Shown here: in pieces, positions 38,840 through 52,754 of the stretch | Layout of the letters: each line of letters opens with the position of its first letter | How positions within the stretch are numbered: the stretch's first letter is position 1 | Assembly (NCBI GenBank): GCA_036245805.1 | Contig: BTRK01000005.1 | Location: 29,183,469-29,247,468, forward strand | Reading direction: 5' to 3' | From: Pristionchus mayeri | Taxonomy: Eukaryota > Nematoda > Chromadorea > Rhabditida > Neodiplogasteridae | Length of the DNA stretch: 64,000 nt | Program-made: the position numbers and the translations under genes | Notes under the pieces: generated by a model | Seen by the model: the letters and a program-made list of their open reading frames with translations, nothing else | Database searches by the model: none | Told to the model about the DNA's origin: nothing

Positions 38840-41800
38840 ATGTCTCATCATCCCCTGCCCATTCGGGCCTATTCCTCCCTCGTTTATCGCTACCCCCTTC
38901 TCGTCTTCGTCTTCTCCTTCATCCTCACTGGCATTGTCCCCGTCGGGATTCTCTACCTGCAACCACCGAGACTCACTCCGAATGCTGAAGTGGTGAGATC
39001 CATTTCATGCACATTCTCTACTCGTTGAAGCATCTTTTCGTGGACGATACATTATTTTGCGTCCTAGTCGCGCCGGGTTTGGAAGCTCGATGATAACTCC
39101 AAATCAAGATATATAAAGGCAATAGTAGGGTAACTACCAGATCGAGATCAGCAGATTATTACCATGGAGGGAGTGGTAGATGAAAGGCGAGGAGCTTAGC
39201 CTAGATCTTATGGCTAGTAGATTTCTCTCCATCCTCAGGGGGCTCTTACCACGCATCACGGAACATCCACTCACTCTCTCCTTCTTTGCACTCTCTCCAT
39301 CTCACTCACTCTCTCGTCTCTCAATAGGTTATCCGCCCAAGGGGGCGAATTTCCGATCGATTTGTATACAATAGACAAGTACTCATTCACACTGAGAACA
39401 TACTCAGATTTGATGGACGATCGATACAGTGCACATTATCTACCGTACCCTTCAGGGTTTCGACACGAAAGGCACAGCCTACTCGGGTGCTCGACTGGCC
39501 TGGCAGCAGTTGTCCATCTCACTCCAGTCATCCAATCGACTCGTACTCAAGGGAACACAGCCTACGGTTCCCCCAGTGAGGAGCAGGAGGGGCATCGAGG
39601 GTGAGGAAGACTTCCCTAACCAACAAATAATTTCGGAGAGAAGTAGATGTGACGTTTTTGAATTCGAATACACGATTGGGGATAGATGGATGTACTTTAA
39701 TGGCACCGAAAGAGAAGTTATCTGTGGTAAAAATTTGTTGTAGCTACAATTTTCTGTCTCTTGGGAATTTCCTAAACGAAGAAAGTCTTGCAGGCCTGGA
39801 CGTGAACACTCTCCGCCACGTCTCCGCCCTCTTCTCCTCGACGGATCGCCCTAAGAGGGGATGGGCTGAGGATCTCCTTGCTGCGATCACGAATATCGCC
39901 TGCTATGAAGCACCCATTCCACTCAGTCAGTCAATGTCGTTCTTCCTACTCTTTTCGAATGGCTATCCACATCCTAATCCACCTCCGTAAAATTTCTTGC
40001 TCAAATCAGAATATTGTGAAGTGGAATAAAAATCTGGATGAGTACTCACAGGGATCTTCTTTCTAGTTTCTATGATCGGTGTGGAAATGAGGATTAGGAA
40101 GTATCGAGACTACGACAAGATCTCTCTTTGCAGTGAACCATCTCTCTCAAGTTATCCTCGAACTGCCCTCATCTTCGTCTCTCTTCGAGATCACGACAGT
40201 GACGGCCATCTGCAAGATGCAAGACGCCATCAAGGAGGAGTTGAAGGCATTCGATGCGGTAAGTTACCAACTCTATCCCTTTCTCGTTCTGTTTCTCATT
40301 CTAATGAGGGTATGTAATGGAGATGTAACTTCATAATCATATAGAAAATGTCCAGAATTATCTAACACCGAAGAATATGAAAATTTTCGAATAGATATTA
40401 CACGATTTACGAGTATGAGTTTCTTCTCTAGTGTTCATCCCTTATAAGAAGCTCGTTGATTCTTCTCGAAAATCCTCCCTTTTTAGTATACTCCGTATCG
40501 ATCGATCTGGTCGTATCCCGCCTTCGCAGCGTGTCTCTCTCCGAGGGAACTCACGAACTGCGATCAACTAACCCAGGTATTTTTTAAGCCTCTAATTTTT
40601 TTTCACAAACGTGCGGCTACTGAAGGTAAATTATCATTTGTTGCCTTCCTTTGATCTTTCATATTCCTCCATTGATCCTCTTCTCATTTTCATTGATCCT
40701 CTTCTCATCTATCACTTTCCTTTCATTTCAATGGATGTTCTTCAACTGCCGCTTTCCTTCCATTCGCTTTTAGACTTTCTCATCTGCTTTTATTATGGAA
40801 CGGCGCCATTTTTTCCTCATCTCTCATCATCGTTCATCTCTGCTTATGGGTGTGACCATCATTGCGACCACCGAAGGGCCTCAATCATGTCGTCACTCAT
40901 TCGGACGACGAGAGAGTGTGTGGAATGGTGAGAGCATGAGAACAAGAGGGAGGGCTGGTTTTGAGATTGCGCGCTCGTGGCTAAGTGAGAGCCTCTTTCC
41001 TGTGTATTCCTTCCTTCCTTTCTCTATTCTTCTCTCTCCTTTTTTGCATCCTCAGTGAATGGATCTGGGAGGAATTACAACATGCAGGGAGCAATAACTG
41101 TAAAGTCGCTGGCAGTGAAACATCTTCATAGCGATAGTACACAAGAACTCTAATTACTTCCTCGTATAAGATCAGAAAAAAACAGAACTCACAACAGAAA
41201 ATAAATAATTTTCCGATGTTAATGCAGAGATAATGCGATTCAAAATTCTATGTCTTTCACTTCCACCTTTCAGAATGACCTGGAGACGTTCCGATCACTC
41301 GTCTCTCTCTGTCTTCCCTTCAGAGAGACCATTATGGACTGTCGATTGAGGAATGATAGATGCAATCAGGTAACTGAGCTTTGATTTATTGAATTCGGAA
41401 CAGCTTCAGCATTCGAATCTTCTTAAAATACATTTTTGTTACAAGCTAAGGTCTTGCTTCCTATTATGCAGGAGGGTGGAACGGCAAGATTGATATTTCC
41501 TAACTTGCTGATCTTTGATCACTGCAGATTCCCTCGAATTGCACGTCTACGATGCTCTTCGATCTATTCTACCGTATCCTCCCGAGGGATCTCACCCAGA
41601 ATCCCCTGCACATCAACACGTTCCTGCCTGTATTCACTCTCACTGGTAAGACAATGACTAAATTACGGCTCCGAAATGGGTGTCATCTCTAATGATGTGC
41701 AGTTCCGTTACTGAATCCTCTTCAAAACTACTTGACGAGAGGGTATGTGGAATGAAGCGAGACTTTCTTCAGGTTACGCCACTCAGAACATTCGTGTTCC

Positions 41801-44800
41801 CCTCGCCAACTACGATCGACTAGAATCCGCCATCGCCAACTACACTTCCAGCAACGGACTCGTACTCAGGGGTGAGTTATCTACCTCCCCCCCCCCCTTG
41901 CTGCATCTTATCGTAATCTCTCGATCCTGAGCCGCAGTGATTGTCTCTAGTTCTCTGCGCTCTCTCCTTCCCCGTACTCTCTCTCTTCTCTCATTATCTC
42001 CCTCGATCCGTTCCTGTGCCCCATTCATCTCTGCTCCGCTCCCACGGCGCAATTATTACTATTCCAATTTGCACATCACGCAAAAAGTGCCGCCGTGCGC
42101 AGTGTGTGTGACGCACGCAAAAAGAGCCGCGGGTGCAGGATATTAGTGATCTCATTCGGAGATCCATTCCTTGGGTGCTCATTGTGTCTGTAGGCTCTCC
42201 TCGTTTCCCGTGCTCTCTCGCTGCTCTGGTTGACGAGACAGTGTTGGAATAGGAGAGAGTCTATTCATGACCCCATTGAGAGGGAGAGTGTTCAGTGAGA
42301 AGAGGGGAGTAAACGAACACAACAGAGCAGAGGTGAGGGATCGAGCTGCAGAGGAATGTGCACTGAACTGAGTTCTCGCAACCTAATTGAGTGCACAGTC
42401 TAGGATACAGTAGTTTATCGAAAGACTACTGTAGATAGCAACAGGCATTACACCGTGAAAGCCTCCATAGTATTTCATAGAAATTACTCCCTGTGAAATC
42501 CTCGCGATTCTCCCCCTCTCCCTCCCCTCTGGCGCCCCTTTTCTGCCCCGGCGTGTGTAGAGAGCACTCGCCCTAGACAGTCGCTCCCTTTCCTCTTCTC
42601 ACCAGCTTTGCGCAGTGGCGGTAACGTGACCAATGAGGCTTAGCCGAGGTGCGTTTATTGCTGGTTGAAAACTTTTCCCAATTGCCCGCTGCGACCCCTG
42701 AAATACGGGTGTCGTACGCAATTTTTGAAAGCCCGAAGGGGCAAAAATGAGTAAACTGTCTAAGAGGTACGGGACGTTGCAAACAAAGATAGCAGTGATG
42801 CTGACTTCAACGAAAGAGACCTCTCAACTCCATGGCCTTTGACCTCTCCCTTCCTCAGGTTTGGCGATGGACGTCAAGAGGGATCGTCTTCTCTCCTTCG
42901 CCATTGAGGATTCCTTCATGGCTCTCTTCTCCGCTCTTCTCGTCCTTCTCTGCGTTGTCGTCCACTCAAGATCGGTGAGGAAAGAAGTTTTCAGAGATCA
43001 ATCAGGGACATTCAAGTCGATCAGCGGTTTACAATGAGACATACGTGAGATGTATTATAGATCACAAAATGTCCAGAGGCATAATAGCATAACCATCCGG
43101 ATACTAAAGATCCAAGATCAGACTATCTTCAGGTTGGCTACGCTCTGGCGGTGGCAGTTCAACTCTTCCTCTCCGTCACTTGCGCCCTCGCCATCTACTC
43201 CTTCTTCACACTCGAATTCCCCCTTCTTAATCTAGTGAGTGCGAATACTTCTACAGTTTCATATTTGTCGCCCATAGTGTGTCTACCGTATCCACTCCTA
43301 CCGTACTCTTTCTCGGTTACCTTCGTACTTCTGATTGCGATAGCCTCTGACGACGCCTTTCTCCTGCACTCTGCGATGCCATCCAAGCTCTCCGAGGAGT
43401 CATTCGAAGAGGTAAGAAAAGGATGCTCCACTCGACGCACCGAGAGCCTCACCATCGTCGTGCATCTACCGTATCTCTCAGGCTCTGGCACACACTGCTG
43501 GGACGATGTTTCTCACTTCGTTCTCAACGGCAGTTCCCTTCTATCTCAACTGCTCATCGGATGTTCTCGTCTTCAGAGCATTCGGACTCTTCGCAGGAAC
43601 GACCATGATCATCAACTATTTTCTGGTACGATCATATTTCGGAGTTACCTTACTCTCGATTGCAAGTTATGACTAATCCATGCACATTTTCCGGCTACGT
43701 GCATAATTAGAGCAGAAACTTCCAGTGTTTAGCAACGATTTGCAGGTGATTTCTTTCCTGCCTGCATTCGTGTTGATGCAGCGGAGATGGTGCGCCTGCT
43801 TGCCCAGTATTCCCAATCTTGGTGAGAACCTGCGCAACTCTCTTGACTGCTGTAGGGGAGAAAATATTACGCTGTGAAGACCACGCGAACTGCTGTGCTA
43901 AAGTAGATTGAATAGTTGATGCTACCGTCGTAACCAATATCTTCAGGCTCGTGCTTCACACAATCGATCGACCGCGTGCTTCCGTGGGTGCTACTCAAAG
44001 GAAGGCTGCTGTGGTTGACAGTTCTATCGATGGTCAGAGATCAAAGATCAACTTACTCTTGTACACAGCATTAGATAACAAACAAGTGGTGTTATGCGTA
44101 ACGTCATCTGGTGGCAATAAAATGTGATTCTGTTGGAAGTAATAACAAAGATCAACGATCATTCATCTCCATCCAGACCGTCGTTGCCTCGGTGGCAATC
44201 GCCGTCTCCAACCTCCATCTGCCCGAGTTCAATCCACTCCAGTTGTTCGTCTCGTCGAATCCGCACGAGTGGTAAGGACTCAAGAAATCTTGTGAAAAGA
44301 AAAGATACATTGAAGCGTAGATGAGCGATGAGGCGCAGTAAGAATTTTTTTTTCGTTTTTGACTGATAAAGCCGAGTTCTTCAGTAGCTAATCAAGAGTT
44401 GTTCTCAACATTTACGTTAGTTGAAACACCTTCGTTCATTGATAAAATATATCCAGATGAATTTGCAGGTACGACAACCATGCGGAGATACTCTACCCCT
44501 TCGTGGAGGAGAAGGTAACCCCATCTATTTTGAAATAAATTGAATTTATCTATTTTGAATAGTTCTGGCTGATTAGTAAACTGTTAATAAGGCGAGGATA
44601 CTCGGACTATCCCTATTGTGAATGCTCTCTCGGCAGTGAGACTGACTTAAATCTCTTCTTTAGGTGGCAATTCCTCTGGCGACTCGTCTTGTCTTCGGAG
44701 TGGCGAGGGAGAACTCTTCCTCTCGCTTCGATGCCGACTCCTTCAAAGTGCTCACGGTGAGAAAGAGAGCAGGGGAGAATTCCTACCATATCGTTGATAT

Positions 44801-47799
44801 CGCATAATTGGTGGTAGAAGGTTGAGATTCCTGAGCAATGCTCTCTCGGCAGTGACTAAAACTGGAAATGGCTAAACGGTTTCGGGATTGGGAGCTCGCA
44901 ATTGCTTCTTCTCTCACTCCTTTGATTGCTAGGCGACAAATCGCGAGTAGCCAGCACTACAGATTAGGTCTGTTCAACAGGGGAGATGGATGGAACTGGA
45001 TTGAGACCTTCATTGCTCTCTTCCTTCAGCACGATGCCTCCTTCTCCCTCTCCTCCGTCTCCTCCGTTCGTAATCTCGCCTCCACTCTCTCCCGCATCAG
45101 GGAACTCCCATTCGTCCGCCATCCCCATCCATTCTGGCCTGAACGGTTAGTTCATCATTCATCCAACAGGCCTAACAGTTGCTAAGTACAAAACTCATTA
45201 CTTGCTATTTTTTCAGATTGTAGTTTTCTTCATATTGTAGTCTGTAGTTTGATCTTTGAACTCTCAGATTCGTGGAGTGGTCGAAGACGTGGCCTTGTGT
45301 GGCGGGAGGCGTCTGTTGTGATGTCCACAGCAACGAATTCGTCCCCGAATGGCTAGATTTCTGCCTGCGGTCAGTGTGATCTTTGACCATCTTTCTCTTT
45401 CTCTTACCCGATTTTTATTCTCCTTCTCGTTCGCATCAGATTGATCTTTGATCTCTTGCAGTAACTCGACAGCCTACCTGCCCACTCACTACAATGACAC
45501 GCCACTCTTCGACAATACCTCGTTCGCCCTCGTTGGGTGAGCAATTTGACCTCTGATCTTGAATTATCGATTGGACTTAATGGACTGGAATTACCTGGCG
45601 TTGAAGCAGCGTATGACATATCCCGGCCAAGGAAAGAATGCCTTCTGAAACACAACCGAGCTCGCGATTCTCCCTCACCGTTCCTCCCTCTCGCGCCCCT
45701 TTTCTGCCCCGGCGTGTGTAGAGAGCACTCGCCCTAGACAGTCGCTCCCTTTCCTCTTCTCATCAGCTTTGCGCAGTGGCGGTAACGTGACCAATGAGGC
45801 TTAGCCGAGGTGCGTTTATTGCTGGTTGAAAACTTTTCCCAATTGCCCGCTGCGACCCCTGAAATACGGGTGTCGTACGCAATTTTTGAAAGCCCGAAGG
45901 CGCAAAAATGTGGAACAAGTAGGAGCCGAATAACGTTGATACAATTCTACCGAACCCACACTGGTGATCAGAAATAGCTTACGCGTAATGTAAGCACGAA
46001 GCACATTAGAGTAAAGACGTTGCTTCTGAGGAAAAAGTGTTGTGTGTTGTGAGATAACGAATTGGTGTCGTACTGCCCCTCCCAATTCCTTATCTGCAGA
46101 TACACTGCAATGATGCCCACTCAACTTCGATATTCTCATCGCTTCGCCAATCTCTCAGCCAATATCCATCGAATCGAAGAGGGATACGGAGAGTTGACGG
46201 GAGGATGGTGGACCACTGAGTGGTACCTCATGGGCACATGGTTAGTGAAAGCTCTATCATGGGAGTTTCTCCAATAGACAGGATTCGGGGAATGGGACTA
46301 TGTATCTCAAGTCAATCATTGTTGGCAAAGAGATAATGTAGTGAATTTGACAATTTTATATGAACATATTGAATGAAATGTCAATCAGCACTGCTCAGGT
46401 TCGACCTGCAACGAGCAGTCGTCTCAGACATCTTCTACTCCACTGTCGTGTCCATGGCTGTTGTCGCTTGTGAGAGATTTTTCATTGAGATGTTCAAGCA
46501 CGAGGCTTTGGTAATACTCGACTCATTTGAGTAGGAGTTTGAAAATAATGAGCTCTCAATCGTCTCAATTCGAAAGAGTTTCCACTGTGAATCTAGTTCG
46601 TTCGAAGAAGTTATTCGAATGGCGATCAAATCTCTCCCTCCCCTTTCACTTCCCTCTTCCATTTCAGTATTCGCTCTCATCCAACTCCGTCTCCAATGTC
46701 TCACTGCTGTCGTCTGCTTCGCTGCCATCATCGCAGTCTGCGTGGGAATCGTCGCCGCACTCGGATGGGTACGGTAGCACCATTATTGTTGATTACGGTA
46801 CCACCATCACAACTAGCAAAATATGATGAATGAAAAGACTCGCCTACCGTACCCTAGGAAGCTCGCCAAGGTGTTCGATGGGTCAGATCCATCATCATCC
46901 TCTTGCAGGTGATCGGTTTACTGGAGGCGATCATTCTCGTGTTGGTCGTCGGTCTCTCCTTCGACTACACACTCCACTACGGAGCCAGTCTACCAGCGAA
47001 AGGTACTGTGGCTACTCTAACCTACCATAAACCTGACTCTAATTAACTATGAATAAATCGATATTGATCACTACGGCAGTGCACTGTCTCACTTCCCTCC
47101 CTATCCTCTCCCTGCAGGTTGTTCCTCCCACCGTATTGAGACTTCCCTCCGTCGTGCAGTCAATCCCGTCTCTCTGGCGGCCTTCTCTTCCATTCTGGCA
47201 GGAGCTCCCATGCTCCTCTGCAAGACTCACGCTTTCTTCCAAGTCAGTGATTGTTTCATCCTTTGGGAAGGGATTAAATATGAAGAAGTAATGAAGTCGT
47301 CGTAAGTCGTAGAAGTCGTAAAAAGTCGTAGAGCAAGAAAAATATTTTTTTAAAATATCACGATGAAACAGCGGTCGCACAACATAGGTGATGTTTCGTC
47401 CAGATATGTTTGAATGGCAGATGTTGAGAGTGAGACGCAACGTCAATGTAATATGTGCATCCACAATCCTTCGAATCAACATATATTTCTCATTGATCTC
47501 TGATCTCTCACTTTCTTCAGGTGGGAGTCTTCATCGTCGTGCTCACTTCAGTATCTTGGCTCTTCTCCACTTTCTTCTTCCTTCCTCTCCTCTCATTTAC
47601 TCTACCCGCAGGTGAGACCTTCGATCACTTGATTTACTAATTTGTTAATGGGAGATATCGCATTCATTGACAGTTTTAACTACGGATAGGAAAACAGCGA
47701 TGGGCCTCTATTTTTTTCCTTCCAGGCGACTGTTCCGATTGCATCGACTGCAAGCGTCGAATCGCGCCCACGAGCATCCCTCTGAACAGCAAGTATTGA
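38840..47799 (+). CDS. Dispatched-family RND transporter (CHE-14/PTD-like), sterol-sensing domain
   Basis: About 26 exons on the plus strand. Exon 1 (38840-38992) gives a first membrane helix (YPLLVFVFSFILTGIVPVGI). Exon 39456-39600 has GFDTKGTAYSGARLAWQQL, the family GF-x-RGT motif. An ectodomain with paired cysteines (IMDCRLRNDRCNQ) follows. The sterol-sensing/RND core spans about 42,862-43,630, including LIAIASDDAFLLH with the acidic pair needed for ion-driven transport in this superfamily. FGLFAGTTMIINYFLV follows. A second core near 46,910-47,240 has VVGLSFDYTLHYGASLPAKG. The gene ends DCSDCIDCKRRIAPT. Dispatched exports lipid-modified ligands; the nematode members CHE-14 and PTD-2 act in apical secretion of epithelia. 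I cannot decide which paralogue this is. A 250-bp repeat occurs in two of its introns. Confidence 0.85.
42501..42750. repeat. 250-bp dispersed repeat, copy 1 (Dispatched intron)
   Basis: It begins CTCGCGATTCTCC and ends GAAAGCCCGAAGGGGCAAAAATG. It is nearly identical to 45661-45910 in the same orientation. It contains TGCCCCGGCGTGTGTAGAGA and a CTTAGCC box. No terminal repeats or coding capacity are evident. Confidence 0.85.
45661..45910. repeat. 250-bp dispersed repeat, copy 2 (Dispatched intron)
   Basis: This is the second direct copy, in the intron between about 45,539 and 46,100. Differences from copy 1 are few and lie mostly in the first 40 bp. A diverged third piece with the same TGCCCCGGCGTGTGTAGAGA core is at about 50,520-50,680. 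Confidence 0.85.
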
Positions 47800-48248
47800 G
47801 CTTGAGGCTCTGCTTATCCTTGAGATCCAGAGATGCAAATCCTTATTTATTGCCTGTGATCAAGGGCTGAGTGATTTACCGTAGGAAAGCTGCATTCCCG
47901 GTGAATTGAAGATGTCGTGTTCCGACAGTGATCGAATCTAAAAGAGTTGCTTTCCCGAGTCCTTATCACTCTGCTCCTCCCATGACCTCTCCCTCATCGC
48001 TTTGTAGTCGCTAGTGTTGCTCATTTATCCCCTTCCCATGTCTCAATCTTCTCATATCACCCTATTGCTTCATTCTTGTCGTGAAGTCCCGCAAAGAATT
48101 GCTCAGAGAGCCGTTCCTTCTCATACGAGGTAGACTGCCGATTCTCGGGTTTCGATAAACTATTGTTTCATTGATTGTGCAGATGGACAATGGAATTATG
48201 ATGTAAAATTTACAATTTTTATCTTGATATATCAAGATAAAAATTGTA

Positions 48249-50146
48249 TATATATCACAGGCATCACGAGTCAGTGAATGTGTGTGGGAACAATTTCCAA
48301 CTTTTATTTTTTTGATTCGGTTCATATTATGGTACTAGCATACACTAGAGCCAACTTATCGAAAAATTTAGGTCACAGGTCCCAGATCCGGCTTTTAGGA
48401 ATTTTCCGGTGTTACTCCCGGCTCTACTGTATTTCAACTTCCAGATGTGCTAAAGAGGTGGCATTGAGCTCAAAATATGCAGAAAAATCAGATGAATAAC
48501 TTTCCTGTTGAAAGTGAAATCGTGGGACGTCAAGTTCGAAAAATATAAACGAAAACCTGAAATTTCAAGAACAAATAAAATCATACCATCTCGGGGAGTA
48601 ACAAACAAAGTGAATTTTATTGCAGATTATGGAAGCTTAACTCCATACCTATATATGAAAAATGAGTAGTCGGCACTTTTAGGGTGGACCCTTTCCGCAG
48701 CGTAGCTCCGAAAGTCGAACAAATGAGATGTCAAATTTTGAAAATTTTTTATTTCGCTGATTTGTGATTCCAAACGGCAAGTTCAATTAATTTCTAACAT
48801 TTCTCGATCGAATACGTTTGATGCCGTTGAAAGAGCACAACATTTCCTCACTTCAAAAAATTCGATTTCCAACACTCCAAATTTACCGAATTCGTGGGCA
48901 CCCAACTAACGATTTTCAAATCTCTATACATAATAGCAAAGTGGAGCTAATAGATGTCATTCGAAAGAGTAAATTCTGAAATTATTGGCTCTCCAGCCCA
49001 TTCTATGTCCATAATTTGTATCCTCGAACGTGGATCGCGGTGTTCGAAATTCGACAAAGTAATATTCTGACAAATCTTCTATGAATTCCTGCTAATTTCG
49101 ATAACCAAAAATGATATTATGATCAGAAAAGATGAAACATGTTAGAATTGTGGCCATTTGAAAGGGTGTTCAAAAAATCAAAATTTCGATTTTCAAAAAT
49201 TTCAGGTATTGGTTAAATGCATACTATGTTGGCATAATCAGTGATTTCTATCATTAATGGTCATAATATGATTTTTAGTGATCAATAATTGCGAAGATTA
49301 ATTGAACAATAGTCAGAATTTTACTATGTGGAATTTCGAACACCGTGATCCAGCAAGTTCGAGGATACAAATTATGGACGTAGAATGGGCTCGAGAGCCA
49401 ATAATTTCAGAATTTACTCTTTCGAATGACATCTATTACCTCCACTTTGTCATCATGTATAGAGATTTGAAAATCGTTAGTTGAGTGCCCACGAAATCGG
49501 TAAATTTGGAGGGCTGGAAATCGATTTCTATGAAGTAAGGAAATTGTGTGGTCTTTCAACGGCATCAAACGTATTCGATCGAGAAATGTTAGAAATTGAT
49601 TGAACTTGTCGTTTGGAATCACAAATCAGCGAAATGAAAAATGTTCAAAATTTGACATCTCATTTGTTCGAACTTCGGAGCTACGCTGCGGAAAGGGTCC
49701 ACCCTAAAAGTGCCGACTACTCATTTTTCCTATATAGGTATGGAGTTAAGCTTCCATAATCTGCAATAAAATTCACTTTGTTTGTTACTCCCCGAGATGG
49801 TATGATTTTATTTGTTCTTGAAATTTCAGATTTTCATTTATATTTTTTGAACTTGACGTCCCATGATTGCACTTTCAACAGGAAAGTTATTCATCTGATT
49901 TTTCTGCATTTTTTGAGCTCAATGCCACATCTTTAGCACATCTGGAAGTTGAAATACAGTAGAGCCTGGAGTAACACCGGAAAATTCCTAAAAACCGGAT
50001 CTGGGACCTGTGACCTAAATTTTTCGATAAGTTGGCTCTAGTGTATGCTACTACCATAATATGAACCGAATCAAAAAATATAAGTTGGAAATTGTTCCAG
50101 GGGGTTGACTTTTTCATCCACTGACTTGTGATGCCTGTGATATATA
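48249..50146. mobile_element. 1.9-kb foldback element downstream of the Dispatched gene
   Basis: The ends are TATATATCACAGGCATCAC (48249) and its complement at 50146. The arms are about 850 bp: for example ATGTCATTCGAAAGAGTAAA at about 48,954 is mirrored at about 49,412-49,431. The centre (about 49,120-49,310) is single copy. It is the longest inverted repeat in the window and has no coding frame of its own. Confidence 0.85.
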
Positions 50147-51492
50147 GACTCTGCAAGCTCCGCCCACTCGGCTCTGACACTTTTCGCCGCGAAAGCGAGA
50201 TCAGGGAAGCACACGCTTCATTCTCAACCAAATTACTGGCTCAAAAAAGTTTTCGAAAGCTCTTAAAATGCTCTTTCAATGAGGGGCTGGCGAGAATGAT
50301 CGTATTTATCTAAGTAGGTCAAAATCCATAAAAAGTGATGACAAAACACTAATGTTTCATTTTGTTAGTACTTGCGATGTGCCTACGATGTTCGCCAGAA
50401 CATATGTTATGGCAACAACGTCTACAAGAAAGTATGTTAAGAAAAAACACTAAAAAGTTGACTTTCCTGTTTGTGCTTCGCAATAAACCCCACCGTGATG
50501 CACGAAAGCCACGCGACAAAGGCGCTCCCTCTCTCCTCCCTCTCCCTCGCCTGTTTCTGCCCCGGCGTGTGTAGAGAGCGCGCGCTCTAGAGAGGATTGC
50601 GGGCGCACCCCTCCCTCGCCTCTCCTTACTGGGGTGAGGCGCAACCGGGAAAGGGCGAAGCCCTGCCCAATTTTTTGGCGTTTTGATTCTGGATGGGTCG
50701 GAGTTGGCTCCGCCCCTTCCTTAGCTCGTCTCGCTTTTCCCCCTCTCTCTGTTGATACCTTTCAATCACTTCTTTAGCTCTAGCACGATTCAGAGATGAG
50801 ATATCGACAAACGGCCAAAAGTATGATCATATTAGGACCCCGACGGTTATATTGAGCATAGTTTGGGTGGCATGGCTTCATTTTGGCAATAGCCGTTCTG
50901 GTCCCTATACATGTGTGCGATTTCAGAATGGTTATCCAGGAGTTAGAGAGTAGCACGAAAGGATCTTGAACAATGTTGTTCTTTAGAAGATATCGGAAAT
51001 CCTCTTCCCTATCTTTTGATTCTTTTGGGATTAGGAATGATGGGAATTGTGAACTTCGTTCCGTCCGATGAAGTGGTCTATTTTCACTCCGCATGCCATC
51101 TCCGAGAATATCTGTGAACTGGATGTGAAACTATGGGAGAAATATAATTGAAATTCTGTACCTGCTGCAGTTTGACCGGATTGAATCGAAGACGCATCAA
51201 TTTCTCTTCTTCTTCAATTGTTCCCATTCTTGAAATTCGCTTGGCCTAAATAACATGTAGTTCATCTTAGACTATGCACTCACTTGGTAGAAAAGTCGCT
51301 CAGATAGTCCTTGAATCTTTTATGTCAGACTCTTGCGACCACCCAATCCCACAACTGCTTTACGTGTATTTATTGATTCAGGAGATCACTTCCTGTCCAA
51401 AATAGCTCCCGTTACCATAAGGTACTGGGCAAATTTTTTGCAAATATTTTGCTAAGATGATTCTGCACCAAATGATCCTAAGATTGAATGTA
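50147..51492. other. Repeat-rich spacer before the mariner copy
   Basis: It contains the diverged GC-rich repeat piece (about 50,520-50,680). A minus-strand frame of about 104 codons (50780-51094) resembles nothing I recognise. There is no convincing gene. Confidence 0.3.
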
Positions 51493-52752
51493 TCAGGCTG
51501 GTGCATAAGTTTTTTCCAATTTCAACTTGTGAATGTTTTCACATATTCCAGTCTTTAGCTCTAATTGATTTTCATTTTGATTCTCGTATATTATGAGTGC
51601 ATGGATACTCTCTCAAGCGCACTTTAGAACAGACCTATTGAGATCGCCTTGTGGCCATAATGAGAGGTCAAAGTAGTCTCGACTACGAATTTCGGTATGA
51701 TTTTAACAGGCTAGAGCTTGTCAGTGTGTAGTGCTCAGGTGAAATCATCAACACTATTGTGAAGTGTGATGAACGTATATGACGAATATACACTTGAATC
51801 GTGTTTGGCGCAATTGACCTGCTCACAATAGGAGCTAATTTCACCGTTGGGTTCAGTTAATCCTAACCAAATTCACTTCCCTGCACCGTGCTTCCGTTCG
51901 CATTACCTTATCGAAACCAAACCTATCTCAGCATAAAGTTACTCCCATGTGGAGTTTAAAATTGCGTTATTGTGGACATTCATTACTGCAACCAAAATCT
52001 GCAGTCATCAACATTTTTATGACGAAATTTGCACATCGAAATCAATGTATTTTACAGCTTCCTGATTAGATGATACGTAGAGGTCCCACTTTTTTGTGTT
52101 CGTTAGCATCAGCTACCCTTGACTCAATAGCTTCACATAGTGGCGGCATTCCTGTGCATTCAGAAAATGGAGTCTAAAAATAAGCAACAAAAGCCAAAAT
52201 TTTGATCGGATAGTCCAATAATCGAATTTTGGAAAAAAATCTCTTTTTGAAAAGGGAATGATGAGATGTCTCAAATTTCACCAATAGTAAAGTAGCCCCA
52301 CAGTACAAGATTTAAGCGCCCCTATAAACAAGCCAGTCTCTTTAGCACATAAGGCAAGAAAAATGAGGTATCACGTGGAATTTCTTTCCAGCTTGTATGA
52401 TTAGTCACTCCCTAATTACGTGATTAATTTGGCTAGCACCGATTTCAACCTACTATTTGAAAGCGCATTCAAGGGGCTTTTCAATAATGTATGTGAAGAT
52501 GTCCAGCCCATTTTCCCTGCAAAACAAGATCGCGCCCAAGTTGTACAATATTTATATGAGAAATTAACTTTTGGTCAACCTTTCATTTCTAGTATGATTT
52601 AAAAGCACGACACAATTCGGATATATCATAATAATTGTGAACTATACCCGTACATTATGCTACAAATTTGTACTGATATGATTTGAGTGGCAGTTCATAG
52701 GTGGTTTTGAAATTCACCTCCAAAATTGGAAAAAACTTATGCACCAACCTAA
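51493..52752 (+). mobile_element. Mariner-family DNA transposon, decayed
   Basis: The left end TCAGGCTGGTGCATAAGTTT and right end (reverse complement TTAGGTTGGTGCATAAGTTT) are mariner-type terminal inverted repeats of about 30 bp with two to three mismatches. They are flanked by TA at 51491-51492 and 52753-52754. The length of 1,260 bp is normal for mariner. The interior transposase is broken by stops and shifts. Confidence 0.85.
52420..52602 (+). pseudogene. Remnant of mariner transposase C-terminus
   Basis: A 60-codon open stretch includes LASTDFNLLFESAFKGL, corresponding to the mariner region around the third catalytic Asp (family pattern LAPxD[FY]xLF), followed by an EDVQPIF block. Only this part remains readable, and upstream frames in the element are disrupted. 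It lies inside intact-looking terminal repeats, so the element is a relic that could only move in trans. Confidence 0.7.
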
Positions 52753-52754
52753 TA

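Noticed and set aside
39330..39380. Possible Dispatched exon reading VIRPRGRISDRFVYNRQ
   Set aside because: It resembles the family GF-x-RGT motif, but the true motif (GFDTKGT) is in the next block at 39456, and splice phase does not fit.
50780..51094. 104-codon minus frame in the repeat-rich spacer
   Set aside because: No family recognised, no neighbouring exons and no promoter or splice context; kept only as part of the spacer.
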